Assembly (NCBI GenBank): GCA_003427395.1
Contig: BFEA01000473.1
Location: 55,143 to 114,145 of the forward strand
Origin: Chara braunii
Taxonomy: Eukaryota > Streptophyta > Charophyceae > Charales > Characeae
Length of the DNA: 59,003 nucleotides
Direction of reading: 5' to 3'
This document shows positions 11,083 to 20,576 of the stretch, in pieces (the first letter of the stretch is position 1; every line of letters starts with the position of its first letter). A program made the position numbers and the translations under genes. Below the pieces are notes generated by a model, which was not told the origin of the DNA, did no database searches, and worked only from the letters and a program-made list of their open reading frames with translations.

Positions 11083-12485
11083 TGGTGGATGGGTTGCTCT
11101 TCCTTGAGAAGGCAGGGTTCAAGAGGTTAGTTGTTCCATCTGGAGAGACTTTGCGTAGTTTATTTTTAGGTGAGTGCCACGACGCAATGGGACACCTCGG
11201 CTATAAGAAGACGAGTGTTAATTTAGTACAGCGATTCTGGTGGCCCAACATGCTTGACGACGTGAAGAAGTACGTGGAGACCTGTCAGGTCTGTCAGCGG
11301 GACAAGCCGCGGACTCAAGCTCCGCTTGGGTTACTCAAGCCTTTACCCATTCCTGCTGGCCCAGGGCAGAGTATCTCCATGGACTTCATGGATATTCTTG
11401 TGACCAGCAAGAATGGCAAGAGGCACATCTTCGTCATAGTGGATAGGTTCACTAAGTACGCTAGACTAATCGCCATGCCAAAGACTGCTAGGACTGAGCA
11501 CGTCATCAAGTTGTTGGACAACTGGGTGCATGATTTTGGATTGCCTAAGACTATCGTTAGTGATAAAGACGTCCGTTTCACTAGTGAGATGTGGAAGAAG
11601 GCCGCTGAACAGATGGGCAGCCAGCTTCAAATGACTTATGGGAATCATCCCGAAGCAAATGGACAGGCTGAACAAATGAACCGAGTGGTGCAGCATCTGC
11701 TGAGGCATTACATCAAGCCCATCCAAGATGACTCAGATGAGAAGTTACCTCTCATCGCCAGTCTGTACAACAACGCTGTACACAACACCATCGGAGTCAG
11801 TCCTAACCAACTACATCTGGGATGGAAGCCTGGATATGCTCTAGACTTCCTCCTGCCTGAAAATCGAACTGCTGCAACCCTTGGAACCATCGAATTTGGT
11901 GTCCAGTATGAGAAACTGTTGCAGCAGATTGTCGAACACATTAAGAAATCTCAGGAGGTCATGATTGCTTCTGAGAACAAGCGTCTTCGACAGTCCACAT
12001 TTCAGGTAGGGGAACGTGTCTGGGCCAAGGCTAGTGAACTGGGACAGGAGTTTGGCATCTCTAGGAAACTAATGCCTCAATATTTCGGTCCCTGGGAAGT
12101 CCTAGATATCGTGGGGAATGATTTGGATGGTCCCTTGTACGTTATTCGTATCCCTGGTCACTTACACACTTACCCTGTTTTTCACGCTTCCAAACTTGCA
12201 CCTTTCGCTGAACCAGCACAGTTCCCATCACGGAGATCTATGCTGCCCCCAACCATGGATGGCCACGTGGACGTCCACGACAGCCTGGATCACAGAGATA
12301 CGCCTATTCCTAAGCCACCTGGCAGGGAAAGACCTCCCAAACCTGCGAGGGAATACAGAGTACATTTCAGGCATCATACAGATCCGAAGGAAGATCGATG
12401 GATTTCAAGGGAGGAACTTGTCAAGACAACTCCTCAGATCGTGGCCGATTATGAGAAAAGACTGAAGGGGAAGGCACCAGCATGA
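11079..12485 (+). CDS. pol: Integrase with C-terminal chromodomain-like tail, element 1
   Basis: 468 codons, uninterrupted. The HHCC zinc domain is seen as HDAMGHLG...CQVCQRDK. The DDE core has Asp in SISMDFMD, Asp in IVSDKDVRF and Glu in NGQAEQMNRVVQ, so the catalytic triad looks intact. A GPW motif follows (PQYFGPWEVLDIV), then VFHASKLAPF and a chromodomain-like tail (EYRVHFRHHTDPKEDRWISR). Chromovirus integrases use this tail to target histone marks (known for the family). The frame stops 38 bp before the 3' LTR. The start shown is only where the frame opens; the protein would be part of the pol polyprotein. Confidence 0.92.
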   Translation: MMVDGLLFLEKAGFKRLVVPSGETLRSLFLGECHDAMGHLGYKKTSVNLVQRFWWPNMLDDVKKYVETCQVCQRDKPRTQAPLGLLKPLPIPAGPGQSISMDFMDILVTSKNGKRHIFVIVDRFTKYARLIAMPKTARTEHVIKLLDNWVHDFGLPKTIVSDKDVRFTSEMWKKAAEQMGSQLQMTYGNHPEANGQAEQMNRVVQHLLRHYIKPIQDDSDEKLPLIASLYNNAVHNTIGVSPNQLHLGWKPGYALDFLLPENRTAATLGTIEFGVQYEKLLQQIVEHIKKSQEVMIASENKRLRQSTFQVGERVWAKASELGQEFGISRKLMPQYFGPWEVLDIVGNDLDGPLYVIRIPGHLHTYPVFHASKLAPFAEPAQFPSRRSMLPPTMDGHVDVHDSLDHRDTPIPKPPGRERPPKPAREYRVHFRHHTDPKEDRWISREELVKTTPQIVADYEKRLKGKAPA

Positions 12486-12510
12486 AGCATCTCAGCGGAC
12501 TCTCGAAGCT

Positions 12511-12523
12511 AAGGGGGATGAAA
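12511..12523 (+). other. Polypurine tract of element 1
   Basis: AAGGGGGATGAAA directly abuts the 3' LTR. This is the expected plus-strand DNA primer. Confidence 0.8.
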
Positions 12524-13622
12524 TGTGAGGAACAAGCCCTCAAGTGGCCCTTTCAAACATCACATTGTTCTGGGCCAAGGCCCCAGCAAGCCAGGTGCCC
12601 GCCCTAAGTGAAGGAAGGCCTGAATATTCGTCACAGGCCAAATTCGGCATTTCCGTATCTGGGTATTCAGGCTCTTGCAGCGCGTCAGTTGGTTGAGTGA
12701 ACGCGCGAGCCTCACTAAGCTGCGCCGTACAGTTGGCCCAAGCCACGAAAGTTGTGCCTAGGCACCTACACATAAAGCAGGGCCGATACATCGAGAAGCA
12801 GGCCGTCAGCCTCTGGAAAAGCAGTACAGCCGACGAACCTACCTGGGGGCCCTGCGCAGATGCAGCTAACAGCCCAAGTCCGGAGACTTAGGCCGCGCCC
12901 AACTATAAAGGGCCCAGGCCCTCAACTGTAAGTCTCGGCCTGGGCACAGGGTCTGAGACCCAACCGTAAGCAACTGGAAGCTTCCAGCCAGGCCACACGC
13001 AGTATGCAGCAGGCTGCCACTTCCATAAAGGAAGTGAGGCAGCCCAGGCCAGGCATTCTGGCCAGCCCTGGCAATGCGGAAGTGCTGCTGCGGTCTCGCT
13101 TAATGCTGCGCTGCTACCAAGGGCGCTGACGGGGCGCGAGAGGTGAAGTGGGGCGCTGCAGGGCAGCGGGGCGCTTGCGGCCATAGCCGGGCTGCTAGGC
13201 GCCAGCGGGTACAGCGGATGATCGGGTGGTCTTCAGGGAGTGAGGCGCTGTGTGGGATAATCAAGGTTTGATTGAGGGTGACGAGATACGTACCTGGTAC
13301 ATGGAGAGGTCGCCGATGGTGTGGACAGTCATGTACATTGGTCTTCGTGAGCCGAAGTGATCCTGTTGTGTGAACCAGCTTTAGCATAGGATAGTATCGT
13401 AGAGTAGGCTGGGCGCTGTGCGCCAGACATAGACAGCGACTCTGGATACTGTGTTGGTGTGGTCTACGGGCTTGGACATTGGCTTAATACTTCATTGTAT
13501 TGCTCTTTATGGATGTTTTTCTCGGTGCATTTGTACTGTCTACTTGGGATACTACTACTTGCTCAGCTGTGTGATTTCGCAACTTGGTTTTATGTATATC
13601 GCTCACACTCATATTCCTTGCA
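12524..13622 (+). repeat. 3' LTR of element 1
   Basis: 1099 bp, same length and ends as 4602-5700. Differences are single-base substitutions (for example CAGATGG/CAGGTGG-type changes); no large indel is seen. TSD CAAG follows at 13623-13626. Confidence 0.93.
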
Positions 13623-13626
13623 CAAG

Positions 13627-14030
13627 GGCCTGCGGGACTGGGTATGCCTACAATTTCGCACAGGGAAAGTTGGGTACTATGCAAAGTTGAATGGGGTCCG
13701 GGTATAGATGCAAGTCGGGTGCTGGGACTGGGTTTAGCGGGTGTTCCCATCTTTAAGTGGGATATAGGTACATGCAAGGAAGATGAGCAATAGCGAACTT
13801 CAGCGATCAAACAACATCATACATATGAGTCCAGCTAGTCTTGACCTCGAACCAACAACAAAATTGCATCACGAGATTCACCAAATAAGAACACACCAAG
13901 AGTTCATAATTGACAATGCTGAAATAGTCCCATCATCATCAACGAAGAACCAGAGTTGATATCCTATCTGGCGCTCGGCGCCCAGACTACATGTGGCAGA
14001 TCCTATCTNGNCTATACTACNAAGCCNAAA
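13627..14030. other. Flanking repeat remnant with an inverted copy
   Basis: No gene. The stretch 13700-13762 is the inverted counterpart of 4055-4117. Five N bases (14009, 14011, 14021, 14027, 14031) mark poor assembly. Confidence 0.5.
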
Positions 14031-14700
14031 NATGACGTCAACAGCATTCCCGAAGTACGAGCATATGGCGACCAATGTCGCACGCTTCCAGCACCAGGTA
14101 TGTCTCGCGCTACACTCACAACCTCGTTCCCCAACTCACAGATGCCACTAGCACCCAACGACCACCCTGCGCCTCACCCAGCTTACAGCAGCACAGCTTG
14201 GCTATGGCTGCGTGCTCCTCCCTGCTCGCCCGTGAGAGCGTAGGCGCCATCCAGCAAATAGAGCAGCAGCAGCGCTTGCGCAGCATGCAGCCAGCACCCG
14301 AATGCCGAATGAGGAGGCAGGCCCTTTCCTATATCCAAGTGGCCTGCCTGCGTCCAGTCCCAGGAAGCTTCCAGTAGGCCCCGGTAGCCTGAGGCCCAAC
14401 ACGACGAGAGCAGGCCTTGGGCCTGTAGTGGTTGCATGTGCCCAACTGCCTTCGGGATGTGTTTGGCCCGGTACCCGTATCCAGCCGAGGGCCTGCTTCA
14501 CATACATTCACACAAGCGGCCCAGGGCCTGGGTTCACTCAACCAACTGGCGCTGCGCAACTGCCTGAATTTCCCTGAGTTGCGTGGTGGCCAGAAAAGGG
14601 CCCTGAGGGCCTCGTCGAGCCTGCCTTCACTTAGGGCGGCCGACGGGCTGCAAAAATGGGGCCTTATGGGGCTCATAGAGGCAACAGCCTCGCATACAAT
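14031..14700 (-). repeat. Diverged inverted LTR fragment of the element-1 family
   Basis: Read on the minus strand this follows the order of the element-1 LTR with much divergence: GCCGCCCTAAGTGAAGGC, then CAGTTGGTTGAGTGAAC, then a GGCCATAGCC/GCAGCCATAGCC block, then GGGTGGTC and finally GCGAGACATACCTGGT. Ends are not resolved. It could be a solo LTR or a truncated element in the opposite orientation. Confidence 0.6.
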
Positions 14701-15737
14701 TCTCCCATAAATAAATAAATAAATAAAGGGACAAGTGTGTTTATGTCACGACAGAGTTTCAAATGGGCAAAAAAAACATGCACGGGCAAAAGAGCAGCCG
14801 CCCAACTTAAAAAAGGGCAATGAAAGTACTGTCGTGGTGGCACGCCAGGTTTCATAATTACAGGGGTCTGGCGTGGTGTTAGACCGGAAAGGGGAACAAA
14901 AAAAAGGCCCAACGAATCTATTTCAACTGCAATTGCCCTTTTAGGTTCGGCAACTCATTTTTTTGGCCGTGCATGTTTTCTTTGCCTTTATGAACTCACG
15001 GCTGTACTTGTTTCATAAATAAATTTGGTAAAGAAATCTGATGCGACTCTGAGGCAGAAGCTTAAGCTTCAGAGGTTCAGAAGAATTTCAATGTGACGTC
15101 TCGGGTCCTACGTCTGATCAAATGCTGCCACTTCCAGAGATGGTCCGAATATCAAAGACGGTGGAGGGTAGGTGGGAGTACTGAGGATGCGCGTTGCACG
15201 AGGACTTTGGGGGAAGATTGCGGAGGGAGAAGCCCCCCTGAGGATGACCACGTGGTTGTGGCCAAAAGGCCGGGGTTGCCATACTCGCCGAACACACTGT
15301 TTTTTATTGTTCCTGTACAGTTGTGCACTTCGTCGTGTACACTTGTGCATAAGTGTTTTCTGAATCTGAGTTGAGGGCGTACATCTGTTTTTGGAATTGA
15401 CCATATTTCTTTTTCATCTCATTAACACACCTTTGTATGTGAACCTCATCTGTACTGGCCGTTTAAGCCAACATCCACGTTTATCCTTAATATTAAGGGG
15501 CACTCCCGTACCCGCGTAACGCCTCCCCCCCGGCAGGCCTAGCAAAGATCGCGAACAACATCAGTACCGGAGGAGCGTCGGACAATGGGCCGCGACCCCT
15601 GTTTTGCGCCCCCCCCCCCCCGGACAGTCCGGGTGCGCAACTGTTTTTCTTTGGTGGTCCCGCTTCGCGAAAGTTTGTTTGCATGGGGTTCTTATTTCGT
15701 GGGGGCGTTTCGGGAGAGGATGAACAACACGGGCAGG
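14701..15737. other. No recognised gene
   Basis: Contains an ATAAATAAATAAATAAAGGG tract (14705 onward), A-rich and C-rich runs (C tract 15609-15622) and unassigned sequence up to the TSD of element 4. Confidence 0.4.
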
Positions 15738-15742
15738 GGATG
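15738..15742. repeat. Target-site duplication (left) of element 4
   Basis: GGATG just before TGTGGCATAC at 15743. The same five bases follow the 3' LTR at 52882-52886. The 37-kb separation is explained by the two nested insertions. Confidence 0.75.
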
Positions 15743-15806
15743 TGTGGCATACTGATACCACATGGGCCCCAGTTAGGGCCCAGTTCTGTAGTAGGCAGGG
15801 GTTAGG
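15743..15806 (+). repeat. 5' LTR of element 4, left piece
   Basis: TGTGGCATACTG matches the start of the element-5 LTR (56336) and, for 11 bases, the element-4 3' LTR (52056). It is cut at 15807 by element 3. Confidence 0.7.
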
Positions 15807-16264
15807 TGTCGACCGGTAGAAGGGGTCTGCCGGCACACCGTCCGAACCTTATGCCTCGCGCCGCGTCTGTCACCCGCGGGAGGGTCGGTCGGGGCTCCTG
15901 TAACTTGCACAAAACATGTCAGTCCACATCCACGAAAACAAGGACCGTAGTAGACCGTGACCAATGCGAGACGAATCATGAAACACAGTCTGGAAGAAAT
16001 AAAAGAAGTGGTTGCATTCAGTCCAAAACAATGGGATGTGAAACACTAGTTCCGGCCTCGGCTGTACATCTCGCCCCTGTGTCTGGAAAGTCCGTCTGAG
16101 TCCCCACAGACCTAGTCAACAGACGTCGCCTTATCCTCCTCCCGATTGGGTGGCGCCTGTAACGCGCCCGTTGATCCCAAGGAACGGTGCTCGAACTCTA
16201 AGTGTCAGATGTAGCCTCTCTCGCCCATCGGGGCCACAGCTCCAAATCGACCGTGACCATGGTT

Positions 16265-16945
16265 CGGATGTACCCCTTCGGAAAGGCTCGGTTCAGATGT
16301 GCCTCCTCGGAAAGCCCGCTTCACGGTCGCACCTCTTCGGAAGGCCCGCTTCACGAAGCTACCCCTTCGGAAAGCCTGCTTCACGAAAGTACCAGTTCGC
16401 GAAGCGCTCTTCGGTCGTACCTCTTCGGAAAGCCCACTTCACGAACATACCCCTTCGGAAAGCCTGCCTCACGAAAGTACCATGTCGAGAAGTCCTCTTC
16501 GGTCGTACTTCTTCAGAAAGCCTGCTTCGCGAAAGTCCCCCTTCGGGATAGTATCCCCTCGGTAAAGTACCTGCTCGATGAAAAATGCCCGCTCGGTAAA
16601 ATACCCTCTCGGTGAAGGTGTCCGTTCAGTAAAGTGCTCGCCCGGAAAAGTACCCGGTCGGTAAAACGCCTGCTCGGTGAAAGTGTCCGCTCGGCGAAGT
16701 CTCCGCTCGGTAAAGTAACCGCTCGGTGAAGTATCCGCTTGGTAAAGTATCCGCTCGGTAAAGGTGCGCTCGGTGCAAGTGCCCCCTTCGGTAGAATACC
16801 CCTACGAAAAAATACCCCTCCGGTAAGCGCCTCTTCGGTGGAGTGCCCCCGGTAAAATGCCTCCTCGTGAAGTGTCCCCGGTAAAACGCCCCTTCGGCGA
16901 AGTGTCCCCGGTAAGTCGCCCCTTCGGTGAAATGTCTCCTCGTCG
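16265..16945. repeat. LTR-internal minisatellite (about 30-bp, then about 20-bp units)
   Basis: Successive units read CCTTCGGAAAGCCTGCTTCA CGAAAGTAC with variation, then CTCGGTAAAGTA and CTCGGTGAAGT units. The same array lies in the right LTR at about 31558-32235. Confidence 0.85.
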
Positions 16946-17559
16946 AGCCTGGCTCGGAGAGTGCCCCTTCACGGCCCCGACTCAGTCCGGTGACCCAATC
17001 TGCTCCCCTATAGCCCTGTTCGGTCGCTTGACAGTCTGACCGTGTCCTGATGACCCTAGCCCTTAGCAGTCTAACCTCGCTCGAAAGGGGCCAGTCGGCT
17101 CGGTGATCTGACAGCCCCTAAGTATTCCGCTCAGTCAGATGAACTGCTGCCTGTTCAGAAAGCCCATTCCTCCCAGCGGCCCGAAAAGGGGCCCCAAAGG
17201 CGCCACCTTGCGTGGTCCCCAATCCGGTATGAGCTCGCGCTCGATGACGTGTTGTAGTTCCCCAGCTATCCGCTGCTCGTCCTCTGAGTGCGCGCGCGTT
17301 GGGGCGCACGAGTGCACGCGCCTTCCCTGTACCCCTGATCTGATGTGTGCACGTGCGTAAGTCTCCCCCGCTGCCCTGCACAGGCATGCGCGCGTGCACT
17401 GTTTCGCACGGATGTGTGCCCGTGCGCGAATCTCCCCCCCCCCCACTGTCTCGCCCGGGCTCCCGCGCAGTGGTGCTCAGGTGCCCGGATGCGTTAGCAA
17501 AGCCGCACAACTCCCTCTTCCCGCGCGCAAGTGCGCGCTCACGTGCGCAGCTCCCCTGG

Positions 17560-17890
17560 CGGTTCTCTCTCCGCGTGTGCGCGGTTCCACCCTCTCTCTC
17601 CGTACGCGGATGCGCACAGGCGTGCACGGCTCCGCTACGTCCTCTCTCCCCGTGTGCGAATGCGTGCAGGCGTGCGCTGCTCCACCGCACTCTCCCTTCC
17701 CGTGCGCGGACGCGCGCAGGTGTGCGCAGCTCCGCAACACTCTCATGCGCGGGTGCGCGCGGATGTGCGCAGCTCCGCTGCGCTCTCCCTTCCCGTGCGC
17801 GGATGCGCGCAGGTGTGCGCAGCTCCGCTGCGCTCTCCCTTCCTGTGCGCGGACGTGCACAGGTGTGCGCAGCTCCGCTGCGCTCTCCGC
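17560..17890. repeat. LTR-internal 50-bp GC-rich minisatellite
   Basis: GCAGCTCCGCTG recurs at 17769, 17819 and 17869, exactly 50 bp apart, within units containing TCCCTTCCCGTGCGCGGA and GCGCGCAGGTGTGCGC. The counterpart in the right LTR (about 32855-33150) differs most between the LTRs. Confidence 0.88.
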
Positions 17891-18991
17891 CCAATCCCAG
17901 AGGTGTGCCGTGTGTGTGCTGGTGCGCAAGCTCCCCGTCCCTCCCTGCAGGTGCGCAGTGGGGCACTCGCGTGTACGTACCCGCTGGTGCGCAAAAGGTC
18001 GCGTGCGATTGCGCGTCCGTGTGCTCGTACGTGCTGATGTCCCGGTCCGTCCGTACTTGCCCCACCTGGTCCCGCGCGGCTGGTCCGTGCGTGCTCCGTT
18101 GTGCGTCTGGTCGAAGTCCGTGCGCCCCTGCTCGTGCGTTGTCTAAGTCTTCCTGCTCCCCCGCGTGTGTGGTCGAAGTCCCGTGCGTCTAGCTTCGCCT
18201 GTCCCGATCGGCTGTGTCGAGCGCCTCAAGTCCCTGGCGCCTGTTCATGCAAACCCCGAATGCCCAATGCCCGGGCCCGGTTGGGCTTAAGTACTCCGCC
18301 GGGCCCTTCCCACAAGTGCTTGTGTGTGTGCCACGGCCTCAGGTGCATCGAGGCTGCGAAACACTTGCAGCGCCTCGGTACCGTGCCTGTGCCCGGGCCT
18401 GATTGGGCCACCAAAAAGCCATCGACGGAGAGGGCCTTCTTGTAGGGAACTGGGCCTTGTGCAGCGGCCTGGTACCATGGCTAGTCCCGAGCCTGTCCTA
18501 GGCCTGCCCGGGCCTAGGCGGTCCCCACGCAGCAGCGGTGCTGCTCTTAGGGAAAAATCCATGTGGGCCCCGCAAGTGAAAATTGGACCCATCATTCAAT
18601 TGGCCTAGCCGGGCCCCGCGTCCTAGCGGGACCGCCCCTTCGGAGGAAGACTCAACCGGCCCAATGGGCCCCTTGCCCGCAGTGTCGGCCTGCGTCATGG
18701 TTGGTGAGTCACGGCCGGATAAAGTAGGCTCCTTGATCGCAGCGTCGGCCAGCCTCGTGGTCGGTGTGTCCTGGTAACGCGAAATAACGTCGAGCACGGA
18801 TACCGCCGCCCCGTTCTTCGTCGTGTCGTCCCACCACATGGTTGGTAAATGTTGGTAACCTCGTCGGTCCCAGTGTTGGCCCGTCTCATGGTCGATGAAG
18901 CCCGGCCAGGTAGAATACTGTCGAGTGGGGTTTTCGTCGCGTGCCCTTGGAAAGAAAGTAAACGGCGGCGTAGTATTATAGCCGCCCGACA

Positions 18992-19012
18992 GCAGCCCCC
19001 CCCCCCCATTCT
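18992..19012 (-). other. Polypurine tract of element 3
   Basis: Minus strand reads AATGGGGGGGGGGGGCTGC directly before the LTR start TGTCGGGC. Homopolymer length may be unreliable. Confidence 0.75.
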
Positions 19013-19609
19013 CGACGTCCTCGGCAAGCGAATCTTGGCAGTTGAGGGAAAAAGGAATGTGGAAGATCGATGACTCCTAATCTCTACCCATCAACCCAAG
19101 CTCATCCTCTTTGTCGTGCTCGGACGCCTTTTTTTCGTTTTTCCTTCTTGCCTGATTCTCGTTTAGTTGCCTTCTTTTTGACCCCTAAACGTTTTTTCTG
19201 CTGGAGTACGTCTAACATGTCGGTTGTGCTTGTTTTTTGTTTTTTCTACTGTTAAGGTATTTCTGATGACTTGTTTACCCTTCCTTTTTTTTTCCTTTTT
19301 TGTTGCCGCCAATTTCTCGATCTCGGACTTCCTTTTCTTGGTGTGTTTGCGTTGTATATGTCGGACCCCTAACAGTTTGTCTTGTCTCGGTTTTGAAGAT
19401 CATGTAGAGGACTCCGCTATTTGAGGAGTGGTTTGTGCCGTGGACTGTTCTGCGTGCCGATTTGAGGACTCCCCAACTTCGGAGGTGGTTGGTGCCGTGG
19501 TTTCTTCTAAGGACTCACCCTTCTTCTTACCTTTTTCTGGTTGACTATGTACGTCATTGGTCTGCTTGAGTTTTTCCGTACGTGGGATGACCTCTTTTCG
19601 GTCTTAAAT
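19013..19609. other. 3' untranslated part of element 3
   Basis: T-rich on the + strand (A-rich on the sense strand), with no supported coding sequence between the integrase end and the PPT. It includes a short repeat: GAGGACTCC near 19407 and 19463, and GGTGCCGTGG near 19431 and 19490. Confidence 0.5.
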
Positions 19610-20576
19610 ACTTTTAAGGCGGGCTCCAGACACTGGTTCCTTCCATCTTGTGCCATCTAATTCCTCTATCAAGTAGGCTCCGCCTTCTAGTCTTTTAACC
19701 ACTCTGTAGGGCCCCATCCATCTGTTTGCTAGCTTCCCTGTCCTGTTCTCTCTAATGAGGAGTCATAGAGCACGACTAGGCTCCGCGTAGGTATCCCTTC
19801 TTGTCTGACGCGAAGATTCTTATCCCATCTTTCTTTCTCTTTTCCTCTCTGGATTTTTAGCCTGTCTATGGTGTCTACGATGTTAGTCTCAAGGGTTTCA
19901 GCTATTTGTTTGATTCTTGCGGCCAGCAACTGCTCCCTGGTCGAGATGTCTTGCCAGTCAATCGTCTGCCAAGAGTCGATATGGAATTTTATAGGTAAGG
20001 GACAATGTCGTCCGAACCATAGGGTGTACGGCGGGTATCCGGTAGTTGAGCGAACCGTAATGTTGTCTGCCCAGACGGCGAATCTTAGATACTTCGGCCA
20101 GTTCTTTTCCTTCCCTTCGCACCATTTGGCGAGTGCGTTGACTAGAGATTGGTGCCCTCTATCTACAGGAGAATTAGTTTGAGGATGATATGTCGTGGAT
20201 AATGATACTCGTATTCCCGATCTCTGGAGCAACTCTTGGACTTCTCTAGCCATGAACTTCGATCCTCTATCCATGACGATCTTCCCTACGCAGCCATACC
20301 GGGTGATATATTCAGTCAAATATTAACTAACTGCTTTACCTGTTTTTTGACGTAGTGGCCATGCCTCCACGAATCCAGTCAAATCGTCTCTCATGTCCAT
20401 GATGTAGTTCATTCCTCCTTCTCCCTTGGGCATCTTAACTAAGTCTATGTGCACTTTCTGGCGTACTGCTGTGGGATAGGAAGGAAACAAGGGTTCTTAT
20501 ATTTGACTATCGCTCTCTTCTGGCATTCTACGCATGTCAGACAGTATGATTCTACGTCCTTATATAAGCCATCCCA
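19610..20576 (-). pseudogene. pol: Integrase of element 3 (broken)
   Basis: On the minus strand integrase continues from the RNase H frame through an in-frame TAG (20577-20579) that splits the zinc domain. H residues lie in EIHDGIVGGHRAI, and the Cys pair in YCLTCVECQKRA. The core is open from 20319: IVMDRGSKFM carries the second Asp. TYHPQTNSPVDRGHQSLVNA has Asp where Ty3 integrases have the catalytic Glu. Near 19735 a frameshift moves the GPY/F module (ANRWMGPYRVVKRLEGGAYL) into the next frame. No chromodomain was recognised after it. One stop, at least one frameshift and the Glu-to-Asp change suggest loss of function. Confidence 0.82.

Larger units (their letters stand above)
4602..13622 (+). 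mobile_element. Element 1: complete Ty3/gypsy LTR retrotransposon
   Basis: The 9021-bp element is bounded by two LTRs of equal length (1099 bp, 4602-5700 and 12524-13622). Both start TGTGAGGAAC and end CCTTGCA. A 4-bp target-site duplication CAAG sits at 4598-4601 and 13623-13626. The PBS lies at 5704-5715 and the PPT at 12511-12523. Pol order is protease, RT, RNase H, integrase, so it is Ty3-like; the C-terminal chromodomain-like tail suggests a chromovirus. LTRs agree closely by eye, so insertion is fairly recent. Gag is broken in two frames, protease lacks its catalytic Asp, and one frameshift separates RT from RNase H, so it is probably not autonomous. Confidence 0.95.
15807..18991 (-). 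repeat. 3' LTR of element 3 (left copy)
   Basis: 3185 bp, TGTCGACCGG...GCCCGACA on the + strand. It aligns with 31098-34248 throughout. Internally it has a minisatellite of about 30-bp units (16265-16555, CTTCGGAAAGCC type) grading into units of about 20 bp (16555-16945, CTCGGTAAAGT type). A 50-bp GC minisatellite follows (17560-17890), then a GGGCC-rich segment (18230-18640). Long open frames on both strands in this part are by-products of the repeats, not genes. Confidence 0.92.

Noticed and set aside
15490-15700. C-rich tract as a possible PPT of another minus-strand element
   Set aside because: No LTR end or pol sequence in register next to it.
16150-18445. Long open frames on both strands in the LTRs of element 3 (also 31443-33866)
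   Set aside because: Low-complexity Ser/Ala/Arg/Cys translations of minisatellites, overlapping on both strands and repeated in both LTRs; no protein family features.
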